From Scatophagus argus (Eukaryota; Chordata; Actinopteri; Scatophagidae): a stretch of DNA of 64,000 nt. The stretch is taken from contig NC_058498.1 of the NCBI RefSeq assembly GCF_020382885.2, positions 18,505,001-18,569,000 on the forward strand, in the 5' to 3' direction. Positions within the stretch are counted from its first letter, which is position 1. Each line of letters opens with the position of its first letter. The translations under genes were made by a program, and so were the position numbers. The notes under the pieces were generated by a model. The model had not been told where the DNA came from. It made no database searches and worked only from the letters and a program-made list of their open reading frames with translations. Shown one piece after another: positions 53,620-63,341 of the stretch.

Positions 53620-54009
53620 AAGATTTGAACTTCATCCATCCATTTTCTATACCGCTTATCCGTCAGGGTTGCAGGGGAGCTGGAGCCTATCCCAGCTGAC
53701 TACGGGCGAGAGGCAGGGTACACCCTGGACTGGTCGCCAGTCAATTGCAGGGCCAACACACAAAGACAAATAACCACACACTCTCACACTCACACCTAGG
53801 GGCAATTTAGAGTAGCCAATTAACCTAATGTGCATGTTTTTGGTATTGTGGGAGGAAGCCAGAGTACCCGGAGAAAACCCACGCAGGTACAGGGAGAACA
53901 TGCAAACTTCACATAGAAGGGCCCAGACCGGGATTCGAACCTGGAACCCTCTTGCTATGAGGCGACAGTGCTAACCACTGCACCACCGTGCCGCCCAAGA
54001 TTTGAACTT
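53620..54009 (-). mobile_element. tRNA-derived SINE with 13 bp target duplication (copy B)
   Basis: AAGATTTGAACTT repeats at 53620-53632 and 53997-54009 flank a 364 bp SINE of the same family as copy A. On the minus strand the head has TGGTGCAGTGG (A-box-like) and GGTTCGAATCC (B-box). Confidence 0.85.
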
Positions 54010-54850
54010 GAAAGTTGAAATTTTGATTTTGAACTTAAAACGCAAAAATACCAAATCTTTCAAATCTTTTCGGGTTTCAGAACTTTTTTTTTTTTTTTTT
54101 GGCTGTTGTTCACTTTCAGGTCAGTTTCAAACTTTTTGCCCTGATCTGACGTGGGGGGCGTGGCATCTGCTTAGAGGGCCGTTCAATCATGAGTGACAGC
54201 ATAACAAAGAAGGCTGAGGACCTTCCTCTGTCACGTTGCTTTCAGGCAACATAGGTACTGTGAGAAGTATGACCCCACACTTTCTATACAGCATATTCAC
54301 ATTATGGGCACTGAAAAAATTGATGCCATTGATAAGGTTCCTTTTAGTGAACCATGTTAAACCAATCTTTTCACCAATCGCAGCAGAAGAGCAACAAATT
54401 ATGCCTGATTGTGCAGTTCAGCAGCCACATTTTAATGCTTGAAGTTTCCCACTTCCACATGCAACAGAGAATGCAGCAAAGTATTGACTAGCAATGGTGT
54501 CGGCGCCCCCAGGACAACTGGCATATTGAAATGTCGGTACTGATGAAATGAAATGATGATTTTTTGAATAGATGCTCTGAGAAATTATCCCAAATCTTAT
54601 AATGATGAATAATTTTTGTAGCATAGGGACATACCTCAAGGGGAACTGGCTAAAGCTGGAAATGAAGCATTTTGTGGAAGCAATTTATTGTGAAGATCAG
54701 TAAAATCAATTTTATGATAGATAATAATAAGTTACCAAAACATTCACACTTTTTACTCATATGTAACTTAAATAAATTTAAAAAAAGGGAATTAATTAAT
54801 TTATTTATTGGAAGAAATATACTTTTTTAAAATAAATTCCTATAGACTGC
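54010..54850. other. AT-rich intergenic DNA before the repeat array
   Basis: No gene recognised. A T-rich run lies near 54087-54102. Confidence 0.5.
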
Positions 54851-54869
54851 ACCATTGAAGGACTTTTTA

Positions 54870-55175
54870 CAGTGTGGACTGATCGCCAGTCAGTCGCAGG
54901 GCTGACACACAAGACCAGACAACCACACACTCACACACTCACACCTAGGGGCAATGTAGAATAGCCAATTAACCTAATGTACATGTTTTTTGGATTGTGG
55001 GAGGAAACCGGAGCACCCGGAGAAAACCCAGACAGGTACAGGGAGAACATGCAAACTGAAGAAGAAGAAGAAGAAGAAGAAGAGGAAGGACAGAAGGGTC
55101 CAGACTGGGATTCAAACCTGGAACCCTCTGGCTATGAGGCAACAGTGCAAACCATTGCATCACCATGCCACACCC
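54870..55175 (-). mobile_element. SINE remnant with (GAA)8 insertion
   Basis: Partial copy of the SINE at 47.8 and 53.6 kb. Its middle has a GAA triplet tract (about 55058-55082), and the head end is altered. Shorter related remnants recur at 57676-57852, 58795-58916, 59775-59959 and 60590-60708. Confidence 0.75.
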
Positions 55176-55528
55176 ATCCACGTGATTACTGCAAGCCAAG
55201 GTTTCCCCGCAGGTATGGGGTAGCAACAGGGGCTACAGAGGAACTCCAGAGTTCAGCAGTCTCATAGCTTCTGGGAAGAAGCTGCTCCTCAGTCTGGTGG
55301 TCCTGCTCTTGATGCTTCGCAGCCTCTTGCCTGAGGGGAGAGGGGCAAACAGTTTGTGTGAGGGGTGGGTGGGGTCCTTCATGATGCAGGAGGCCCTTTT
55401 CCTGCACCTGGAGGTGTAAATGTCTGTGGTTGTGGATAGGCTGTGTCCCACAGTCTTCTGTGCAGCTTTCACCACCCTCTGCAGAGCCTTAATCCACGTG
55501 ATTACTGCAAGCCAAGGTTTCCCCGCAG
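55176..55528 (-). mobile_element. LINE 3' fragment between 37 bp direct repeats (copy 1)
   Basis: Identical 37 bp repeats (55176-55212 and 55492-55528) bracket 279 bp encoding, on the minus strand, the end of a non-LTR reverse transcriptase (KALQRVVKAAQKT, then RLRSIKSRTTRLRSSFFPEA). It is a 5'-truncated insertion. The unoccupied target survives at 59960-59996. Confidence 0.85.
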
Positions 55529-55975
55529 AACATTGCATCGTAAAGATAGGATTAACGTTATTCACATCACCTTTCAGTGATTTTAATGTTGTAACTGATC
55601 AGTGTATGTAAAGATGAAGCGCGTCTCCGCTTCTTCCCATTGGACAAATGGGGAGCAGAAATATCCCGGACAGTAGTGCTGCTATCATTCACTGATGATG
55701 TAATTTGGAATCTGATCGTGTATAGTTGAAATTGGGTGATGGAGCCACCATAGGCCTCTATGCTAACATGGAGAGCGAGGGATTTATGACCTGTTACTTA
55801 CAGTTTAACAGTGGTCTCTGTGCAGCAATCAAAAGATTTGAACATTCTGGTGAAGAATTTGCAGATCCTGTTGAACAACTTCCTTTGGGACCTGACTTCA
55901 CCAAAGCCTGTTTCTTCTTCAACTATTTTATTGCTTCTGGGCTATCGCTGTAATAAGGTTAGACTACGAATTAAA
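55529..55975 (-). pseudogene. Body-deleted HIPK-like copy 1
   Basis: Contains the kinase 3' flank, then a 123 bp remnant (55798-55920) encoding on the minus strand 40 residues plus stop; the last 20 residues equal those of the intact kinase and 7 of the first 20 differ. Sequence matching the kinase 5' flank (63288-63341) follows directly. No kinase domain remains. Confidence 0.85.
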
Positions 55976-56058
55976 GGTTTTCCCGCAGAACATTGCATCG
56001 TAAATGTAGGAGCCAAATTGGTTATTTTCTATGTTCACAAGTGTTGTATGCATTTCTG

Positions 56059-56073
56059 CCAGTAGGTGGCAGT
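56059..56073 (+). promoter_or_regulatory. Candidate CTCF-binding site
   Basis: CCAGTAGGTGGCAGT fits the CTCF core at every position and lies in the non-repeated part of the first array interval. Motif match only. Confidence 0.35.
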
Positions 56074-56165
56074 ATCTATTTTAGGCCATGGTTTGAGTCT
56101 ATATAGGGAGGTGGGTTAATCAGCGTGGTGGTGCACGCTCGGGAATCCACACGGTTTTTGACTAA

Positions 56166-56439
56166 TATAGTGGCCCTTTGTCACTATCCGCGCACGCTGG
56201 TGGTTTAACAGGCTTGTACGCGTGCCATGGTGTATAACTTCACAGGTCAGATTTAAGCGTTATGGTTAAAGTGAGTACTTTTGAGTTGACTGTATGTAAG
56301 CCTAATAAACCTAGAACACAATCAGTAGTGTTTGGACATTGGCTGTGTTATGCATATGCACCTGCATGCACCTACACTGGCACGCGTACAAGCCTGTTAA
56401 ACCACCAGCGTGCGCGGATAGTGACAAAGGGCCACTATA
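56166..56439. mobile_element. 274 bp MITE-like element with 62 bp terminal inverted repeats (copy 1)
   Basis: The ends TATAGTGGCCC..GGGCCACTATA extend as perfect inverted repeats for 62 bp in this copy. The interior has no coding capacity. If the outer TA is the target duplication, a Tc1/mariner-type origin is possible; no family is assigned. Confidence 0.8.
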
Positions 56440-56508
56440 GTAAAGATAGGATTAACGTTATTCACATCACCTTTCAGTGATTTTAATGTTGTAACTGATC
56501 AGTGTATG

Positions 56509-57440
56509 TCTGTGGTGGTGGATAGGCTGTGTCCCACAGTCTTCTGTGCAGCTTTCACCACCCTCTGCAGAGCCTTTTTCTCTGCTGCAGAGCAGCTGCC
56601 GTGCCACACAGTGATGCAGGAGCACAGGACGCTCTCCACCACACATCTGTAAAAGAATGTCAGGACTGAGCTCCCCAGTCCAGCACGCCTCAGCCTCCTG
56701 AGGAAGTAGAGGCGCTGGTGTGCCTTCCTGATGAGGCAGGACGTGTTGTTGCTCCAGGTGAGGTCGTCCGTTATGTGGACACCCAGGTACCTGAAGCTGG
56801 AGACCACTTCCACCGCTGTCCCTCCGATGTACAGGGGAGGAAGGGGGAGGTGTCTTCCCCTTCTGAAGTCCACGATCATCTCCTTAGTCTTCTTCATGTT
56901 GATGCAGAGGTTGTTTTCCCTGCACCAACCCCCCAGGTGTTCCACCTACTGTCTGTAGTCGGACTCGTTGCTGTTGACGATGCGGCCAACCACAGCTGTA
57001 TCATCCGCAAACTTCACGATGAGGCAGCTTGGATGTTGCGCTGAGCAGTCGTGTGTGAGCAGGGTGAACAGGAGGGGACTCAGCACACAGCCCTGGGGAG
57101 AGCCAGTGCTGAGGGTGATGGGGGAGGAGGACATATCATGGATCTTCACGGTTTGCGGCCTGTCCGTCAGGAAGTCCGAGACCCAATTGCAGAGGGTGGA
57201 GCTCAGTCCAAGAGCACTGATCTTGTGGATCAGTGTCTGTGGAATGATTGTATTAAAGGCAGATGTAAAATCCACGAAAAGAAGGCGGACATAGGAGTCT
57301 TTATTCTCTAGGTGGGTGAGAGCTGTGTGGACCACAGAAGATATGGCATCCTCTGTGGATCGGTTCTTTCTGTGTGCATAAGGAACAGCTTCTTGTGCTA
57401 TTTTAATTAAACTGTTATATAAAAGTAATCTGAAATACAA
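56509..57440 (-). mobile_element. Non-LTR retrotransposon reverse-transcriptase fragment
   Basis: One reading frame encodes the RT core: [23 protein letters not shown] and the catalytic FADD (KFADDTAVV), then a WCRENNLCINMKKTKEM segment and the C-terminal YFLRRLRRAGL part. A single in-frame TAG at about 56946-56948 interrupts it. The 5' end is missing upstream of the conserved [11 protein letters not shown]-like motif, and the 3' end stops where array sequence begins at 56508. It is dead, but little decayed. Confidence 0.85.
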
Positions 57441-57852
57441 AAGTTCGTTCTTTGGAATTCAGAAAAATCTTTTTATTATTTTTTTTTTTTATTTCATAGT
57501 TTGTTTTTGTCTTTTCTGACTCTCCTATGTAAAGGACTTACCTTTGGCATCTACAGCATCAATGTTGAGGGAGGTGATGCCAATACTCCATAAAGTCTAA
57601 ACTCTTCACAAACATAAAAACACAAGGAAAATTAGCAATGAAATACAACATCACATAGTAATTGATTTTTTTGGGGGGGTGGGGGGATCGTGGGAGGAAA
57701 CCGGAGCACGCGGAGAAAACCCAACATGGAGAACATGCAAACTGAAGAAGAAGAAGAAGAGGAAGGACAGAAGGGTCCAGACTGGGATTCAAACCTGGAA
57801 CCCTCTGGCTATGAGGCAACAGTGCAAACCATTGCATCACCATGCCACACCC

Positions 57853-58205
57853 ATCCACGTGATTACTGCAAGCCAAGGTTTCCCCGCAGGTATGGGGTAG
57901 CAACAGGGGCTACAGAGGAACTCCAGAGTTCAGCAGTCTCATAGCTTCTGGGAAGAAGCTGCTCCTCAGTCTGGTGGTCCTGCTCTTGATGCTTCGCAGC
58001 CTCTTGCCTGAGGGGAGAGGGGCAAACAGTTTGTGTGAGGGGTGGGTGGGGTCCTTCATGATGCAGGAGGCCCTTTTCCTGCACCTGGAGGTGTAAATGT
58101 CTGTGGTTGTGGATAGGCTGTGTCCCACAGTCTTCTGTGCAGCTTTCACCACCCTCTGCAGAGCCTTAATCCACGTGATTACTGCAAGCCAAGGTTTCCC
58201 CGCAG
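57853..58205 (-). mobile_element. LINE 3' fragment between 37 bp direct repeats (copy 2)
   Basis: Same 279 bp fragment and same 37 bp repeats (57853-57889 and 58169-58205) as copy 1. I see no difference in the LINE part, so the filled unit was copied after insertion. Confidence 0.85.
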
Positions 58206-58655
58206 AACATTGCATCGTAAAGATAGGATTAACGTTATTCACATCACCTTTCAGTGATTTTAATGTTGTAACTGATCAGTGTATGTAAAGATGAAGCGCG
58301 TCTCCGCTTCTTCCCATTGGACAAATGGGGAGCAGAAATATCCCGGACAGTAGTGCTGCTATCATTCACTGATGATGTAATTTGGAATCTGATCGTGTAT
58401 AGTTGAAATTGGGTGATGGAGCCACCATAGGCCTCTATGCTAACATGGAGAGCGAGGGATTTATGACCTGTTACTTACAGTTTAACAGTGGTCTCTGTGC
58501 AGCAATCAAAAGATTTGAACATTCTGGTGAAGAATTTGCAGATCCTGTTGAACAACTTCCTTTGGGACCTGACTTCACCAAAGCCTGTTTCTTCTTCAAC
58601 TATTTTATTGCTTCTGGGCTATCGCTGTAATAAGGTTAGACTACGAATTATAGGA
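58206..58655 (-). pseudogene. Body-deleted HIPK-like copy 2
   Basis: Same structure and junction as copy 1. The kinase-end remnant is 58475-58597 and the 5'-flank match begins at 58598. Confidence 0.85.
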
Positions 58656-58925
58656 ATTAATAAAAGGAAGGAAAATAAAAGATTAAATATGACTTATTTA
58701 CTATATATAAGTAATAAAGTCTAAACTCTTCACAAACATAAAAACACAAGGAAAATTAGCAAAGAAATACAACATCACATAGTAATTGATTATTGTTTTT
58801 TTGGATTGTGGGAGGAAATGGGAGGAAACCGGAGCACCCGGAGAAAACCCAGAGGGAGAACATGCAAACGGAAGAAGAAGAAGAAGAAGAGGAAGGACAG
58901 AAGGGTCCAGACCAGACTTGACTAA

Positions 58926-59199
58926 TATAGTGGCCCTTTGTCACTATCCGCGCACGCTGGTGGTTTAACAGGCTTGTACGTGTGCCATGGTGTATAACTT
59001 CACAGGTCAGATTTAAGTGTTATGGTTAAAGTGAGTACTTTTGAGTTGACTGTATGTAAGACTAATAAACCTGGAACACAATCAGTAGTGTTTGGACATT
59101 GGCTGTGTTATGCATATGCACCTGCATGCACCTACACTGGCACGCGTACAAGCCTGTTAAACCACCAGCGTGCGCGGATAGTGGCAAAGGGCCACTATA
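58926..59199. mobile_element. 274 bp MITE-like element (copy 2)
   Basis: Nearly identical to the copy at 56166-56439. One substitution in the left inverted repeat (GTACGTG for GTACGCG) is shared with copy 3. Confidence 0.8.
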
Positions 59200-59640
59200 G
59201 TAAAGATAGGATTAACGTTATTCACATCACCTTTCAGTGATTTTAATGTTGTAACTGATCAGTGTATGTAAAGATGAAGCGCGTCTCCGCTTCTTCCCAT
59301 TGGACAAATGGGAAGCAAAAATATCCCGGACAGTAGTGCTGCTATCATTCACTGATGATGTAATTTGGAATCTGATCGTGTATAGTTGAAGTTGGGTGAT
59401 GGAGCCACCATAGGCCTCTATGCTAACATGGAGAGCGAGGGATTTATGACCTGTTACTTACAGTTTAACAGTGGTCTCTGTGCAGCAATCAAAAGATTTG
59501 AACATTCTGGTGAAGAATTTGCAGATCCTGTTGAACAACTTCCTTTGGGACCTGACTTCACCAAAACCTGTTTCTTCTTCAACTATTTTATTGCTTCTGG
59601 GCTATCGCTGTAATAAGGTTAGACTACGAATTATAGGAAT
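59200..59640 (-). pseudogene. Body-deleted HIPK-like copy 3
   Basis: Kinase-end remnant 59458-59580, same junction. Its 3' flank shares GGGAAGCAAAAATATCCC with the intact gene's flank, whereas copies 1, 2 and 4 have GGGGAGCAGAAATATCCC. Confidence 0.85.
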
Positions 59641-59959
59641 TAATAAAAGGAAGGAAAATAAAAGATTAAATATGACTTATTTACTATATATAAGTAATAA
59701 AGTCTAAACTCTTCACAAACATAAAAACACAAGGAAAATTAGCAATGAAATACAACATCACATAGTAATTGATTTTTTTGGGGGGGTGGGGGGATCGTGG
59801 GAGGAAACCGGAGCACCCGGAGAAAACCCAACATGGAGAACATGCAAATTGAAGAAGAAGAAGAAGAGGAAGGACAGAAGGGTCCAGACTGGGATTCAAA
59901 CCTGGAACCCTCTGGCTATGAGGCAACAGTGCAAACCATTGCATCACCATGCCACACCC

Positions 59960-59996
59960 ATCCACGTGATTACTGCAAGCCAAGGTTTCCCCGCAG
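59960..59996. other. Unoccupied LINE target site
   Basis: A single copy of the 37 bp sequence that is doubled around the LINE fragments at 55.2 and 57.9 kb. Flanks on both sides match those units, so this unit preserves the pre-insertion state. Confidence 0.85.
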
Positions 59997-60440
59997 AACA
60001 TTGCATCGTAAAGATAGGATTAACGTTATTCACATCACCTTTCAGTGATTTTAATGTTGTAACTGATCAGTGTATGTAAAGATGAAGTACGTCTCCGCTT
60101 CTTCCCATTGGACAAATGGGGAGCAGAAATATCCCGGACAGTAGTGCTGTTATCATTCACTGATGATGTAATTTGGAATCTGATCGTGTATAGTTGAAAT
60201 TGGGTGATGGAGCCACCATAGGCCTCTATGCTAACATGGAGAGCGAGGGATTTATGACCTGTTACTTACAGTTTAACAGTGGTCTCTGTGCAGCAATCAA
60301 AAGATTTGAACATTCTGGTGAAGAATTTGCAGATCCTGTTGAACAACTTCCTTTGGGACCTGACTTCACCAAAGCCTGTTTCTTCTTCAACTATTTTATT
60401 GCTTCTGGGCTATCGCTGTAATAAGGTTAGACTACGAATT
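59997..60440 (-). pseudogene. Body-deleted HIPK-like copy 4
   Basis: Kinase-end remnant 60266-60388, same junction as the others. Confidence 0.85.
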
Positions 60441-60716
60441 ATAGGAATTAATAAAAGGAAGGAAAATAAAAGATTAAATATGACTTATTTACTATATATA
60501 AGTAATAAAGTCTAAACTCTTCACAAACATAAAAACACAAGGAAAATTAGCAAAGAAATACAACATCACATAGTAATTGACTATTGTTTTTTTGGATTGT
60601 GGGAGGAAATGGGAGGAAACCGGAGCACCCGGAGAAAACCCAGAGGGAGAACATGCAAACAGAAGAAGGAGAAGAAGAAGAGGAAGGACAGAAGGGTCCA
60701 GACCAGACTTGACTAA

Positions 60717-60990
60717 TATAGTGGCCCTTTGTCACTATCCGCGCACGCTGGTGGTTTAACAGGCTTGTACGTGTGCCATGGTGTATAACTTCACAGGTCA
60801 GATTTAAGTGTTATGGTTAAAGTGAGTACTTTTGAGTTGACTGTATGTAAGACTAATAAACCTGGAACACAATCAGTAGTGTTTGGACATTGGCTGTGTT
60901 ATGCATGTGCACCTGCATGCACCTACACTGGCACGCGTACAAGCCTGTTAAACCACCAGCGTGCGCGGATAGTGACAAAGGGCCACTATA
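60717..60990. mobile_element. 274 bp MITE-like element (copy 3)
   Basis: Nearly identical to copy 2. Its right end abuts the 3' flank of the intact kinase gene. Confidence 0.8.
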
Positions 60991-61248
60991 GTAAAGATAG
61001 GATTAACGTTATTTACATCACCTTTCAGTGATTTTAATGTTGTAACTGATCAGTGTATGTAAAGATGAAGTACATCTCCGCTTCTTCCCATTGGACAAAT
61101 GGGAAGCAAAAATATCCCGGACAGTAGTGCTGCTATCATTCGCTGATGATGTAATTTGGAATCTGATCGTGTATAGTTGAAGTTGGGTGATGGAGCCACC
61201 ATAGGCCTCTATGCTAACATGGAGAGCGAGGGATTTATGACCTGTTAC

Positions 61249-62733
61249 TTACAGTTTAACAGTGGTCTCTGTGCAGCAATCAAAAGATTTGAACATTCTG
61301 GTGAAGAATTTGCGGATCTTCTTGAACCACTTCCTTCGGGACTTGACTTCAACAAAGCCCATTTCTTCTTCACGTGGAGCTGCCTCATTTGTGCCAGGTG
61401 GTTTCTTATCAGCCTCAGGATTTGATGTTTTGTCCATGTCATCTGTAGCTGTGGTCCTGTCAATTTTTTCAGCAGCCGTGCATTGTGGTCCATTATCGGT
61501 GTCCTCAGCAGTTTCTTTGTTAGTTGAAATTGAGCTGACTGAACTATTAGGGGAAGGTCCATGCCAACTAATTACTTCGCTTGATGTTACAAAGGGCTCA
61601 AATTCAACAGATGACGTCTCCAACTTGCAGTTTTCAATGGTCTGACAGACTGATTTGACATACATGTCGTCGTTAGTGTCATGAATAAAGTGTTTCATTG
61701 TGATGAAACGGTGACCTAAGGCTTCACTGGGGGTGATTCTCTTTTCAGGATCCACGTGTAGCATGCGTCTGAGGAGGCTTAAAAAGGCCCGTGTGTCTTC
61801 ATACTCAGTAGTACTCATCTCTTCTGGTCTGGCCAAGTCATCAAGGCTGTTAAACGTGTCAAAAACTCCACTACATGGTGTGATCTCCAAACCTGTTGTA
61901 AGCTTGTATTCATCTTGTGTTTTGAACCTCCATGGAGAATCAGGGCAGTGTTTGTCCTTAATGAAATAATCCCTGGAATAAATTCCAGCGTTCAGCAGGT
62001 GATCTTCAGGCTGACCGTGCATCTGCACGATGACTCTCATGACCTCATATTCAGAGTATAGTGGATACAGGTGCTTGCCCAGGTACAGGAACGCTAAAAC
62101 ACAGCCAAGTGCCCACATATCGATGGCCTCATCCAGTGGGAGGCCCAAAATGACCTCAGGGGCCCTATAACCAATCGCTTGAATTTTGCTGCCTTTCTTT
62201 ATTTTGAAAGCATTTCGAGCCAAGCCAAAATCGATCATTTTCAGCTTGAAGGGCTGCATCTTATGGTTAACCAGCATGATGTTGTCTGGCTTGATGTCTG
62301 CATGTACCATAGGTATGCTCTTTAGGGCATTCAGAGCCACTAACATCTGTTGTGCAATTACTCTGATCTCAGACAAATGCAGTGGGGACCTCATCTTCAG
62401 CAGGTGGTGAAGAGTTATGTCCAGCCTTTCAAATACCATACAAACATGTCCCATATGAGTAAAACTGTCAAGTATCTTCAGCAAATTATGTTTGTTTGAT
62501 TCAAGCTTTTTCAGTGCTGTGAGGATGGCCTCCTCTCTTCTGCCAGAGTAGGCCAAGTTTTTCCGTATAATCTTCACGGCCATCACTTCCTGAGTGCTTA
62601 ATTTTATGCATTTGGCCACTTTTCCGTAAGTCCCCTCTCCCAGGAACTTTATTATCTTGTATTTGCTTGACTTACTGGACAAAATGTCTCCTGGTTTAAA
62701 ATCTATGTTACCTGATGTTGAATTTTGAGCCAT
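61249..62733 (-). CDS. HIPK-like serine/threonine kinase, intronless
   Basis: A 494-residue protein in one exon. The kinase domain spans about residues 25-346: Gly loop GEGTYGKV (32-39), MAVK lysine 54, catalytic HAD (144-146) with Asn151, DFG (168-170) and RAPEVILGLP (190-199), followed by EAIDMWALGC. HAD instead of HRD, and ILGLP with EAIDMW, mark the HIPK/DYRK side of the CMGC group. All catalytic residues are present, so activity is plausible. The activation-loop tyrosine that HIPKs autophosphorylate is replaced by Lys183. The homeodomain-interacting and PEST regions of full-length HIPKs (over 1,000 residues) are absent; the C-terminal third is acidic and then basic. The nearest upstream ATG is out of frame, and a TATA box lies 96-104 bp upstream. 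Teleost genomes hold many such HIPK-like duplicates, so I give no symbol. Confidence 0.88.
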   Translation of the reverse strand: MAQNSTSGNIDFKPGDILSSKSSKYKIIKFLGEGTYGKVAKCIKLSTQEVMAVKIIRKNLAYSGRREEAILTALKKLESNKHNLLKILDSFTHMGHVCMVFERLDITLHHLLKMRSPLHLSEIRVIAQQMLVALNALKSIPMVHADIKPDNIMLVNHKMQPFKLKMIDFGLARNAFKIKKGSKIQAIGYRAPEVILGLPLDEAIDMWALGCVLAFLYLGKHLYPLYSEYEVMRVIVQMHGQPEDHLLNAGIYSRDYFIKDKHCPDSPWRFKTQDEYKLTTGLEITPCSGVFDTFNSLDDLARPEEMSTTEYEDTRAFLSLLRRMLHVDPEKRITPSEALGHRFITMKHFIHDTNDDMYVKSVCQTIENCKLETSSVEFEPFVTSSEVISWHGPSPNSSVSSISTNKETAEDTDNGPQCTAAEKIDRTTATDDMDKTSNPEADKKPPGTNEAAPREEEMGFVEVKSRRKWFKKIRKFFTRMFKSFDCCTETTVKL

Positions 62734-62828
62734 TTCATCAAGTTAAATGCTTCCAGTTCTATCCAACACAAACAGTATTTTTTTCTTCAAGTATGTCTTG
62801 GACAGATTCGAACGGGCAAAGAGCTATT

Positions 62829-62837
62829 CTATTTATA
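62829..62837 (-). promoter_or_regulatory. Candidate TATA box of the HIPK-like gene
   Basis: TATAAATAG on the minus strand, about 96 bp upstream of the start codon, implying a short leader beginning near 62805. An intact core promoter suits a transcribed gene rather than a promoterless retrocopy. Confidence 0.5.
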
Positions 62838-63287
62838 ATATTTTTACCGCATCTAGCGCTTTGATCTCAAAGAGCTTTTATCTTCAAAGCAGAAAGGACA
62901 AGTGATTTAAAAAAAAGTGGCAGCGCAACAGATCAAAGCCCCGAAGCCCTGACGTCACACTGACAAGGTTGTAGTTCTAATTTTAATTTGTAGTTCTTCC
63001 GTTGCTTGCAGAGAGGTTGCTATTGGCGATATTATAATTCGGCCCATTCTTATATCACTGCCCGGCGCGTGAAAAAGCGATTTCCTTTTTCTCTGATATT
63101 CTTTGAGGACTGTTATTATTGCTGTGCAGAGGATGTTTTCGCTAACGCAACACACACCATGTAGAGTCTGGGTGCCAGGCCATAGACGAGCGTCAAGCTG
63201 TAGCTCTGATCTCCGATAAGGTGCAGAGACACGTGCTTCCCAGGTGCGATTTTGTTTACTTTGGATCTGCGACGGTAACAGCATTTT

Positions 63288-63341
63288 AACTGTTTATTGC
63301 TTCTGGGCTATCGCTGTAATAAGGTTAGACTACAAATTATA
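63288..63341 (-). repeat. Kinase 5'-flank segment repeated in the array
   Basis: This stretch, with the core GGGCTATCGCTGTAATAAGG, lies 555 bp upstream of the intact kinase start codon. It recurs directly against the kinase-end remnant in all four truncated copies. It marks the far side of the common deletion. Confidence 0.85.

Larger units (their letters stand above)
54870..61248. repeat. Higher-order tandem array built on truncated HIPK-like gene copies
   Basis: Repeated modules in order: SINE remnant with GAA tract; 37 bp target with or without LINE fragment, or else a 274 bp inverted-end element; a conserved 3' flank; a 123 bp kinase-end remnant; about 53 bp of kinase 5' flank; then a spacer (about 58660-58790, 59640-59770, 60440-60580). 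Kinase-remnant starts lie at 55798, 58475, 59458 and 60266, with the intact gene end at 61249, giving spacings of 2677, 983, 808 and 983. The first spacing is larger because a longer LINE fragment and extra sequence lie inside it. The array runs directly into the intact kinase gene. Confidence 0.9.

Noticed and set aside
55726-60421. A 75-residue open frame on the plus strand repeated four times with near-identical protein
   Set aside because: It is antisense to the kinase-end remnant and its flank. It is conserved because the units are recent copies; it has no codon-level evidence and no family resemblance.
54870-61248. Regular repeats suggestive of a CRISPR array or satellite
   Set aside because: Units are 0.8-1.1 kb composites of a gene fragment, SINE, LINE and MITE in a eukaryotic genome. 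There are no short repeats with unique spacers and no cas genes.
61733-61969. Plus-strand open frames over the kinase gene
   Set aside because: Antisense shadows of the kinase coding sequence.
62955-63284. 109-residue minus-strand open frame upstream of the kinase
   Set aside because: Lies upstream of the TATA box and shows no family resemblance; more likely promoter-flank sequence.
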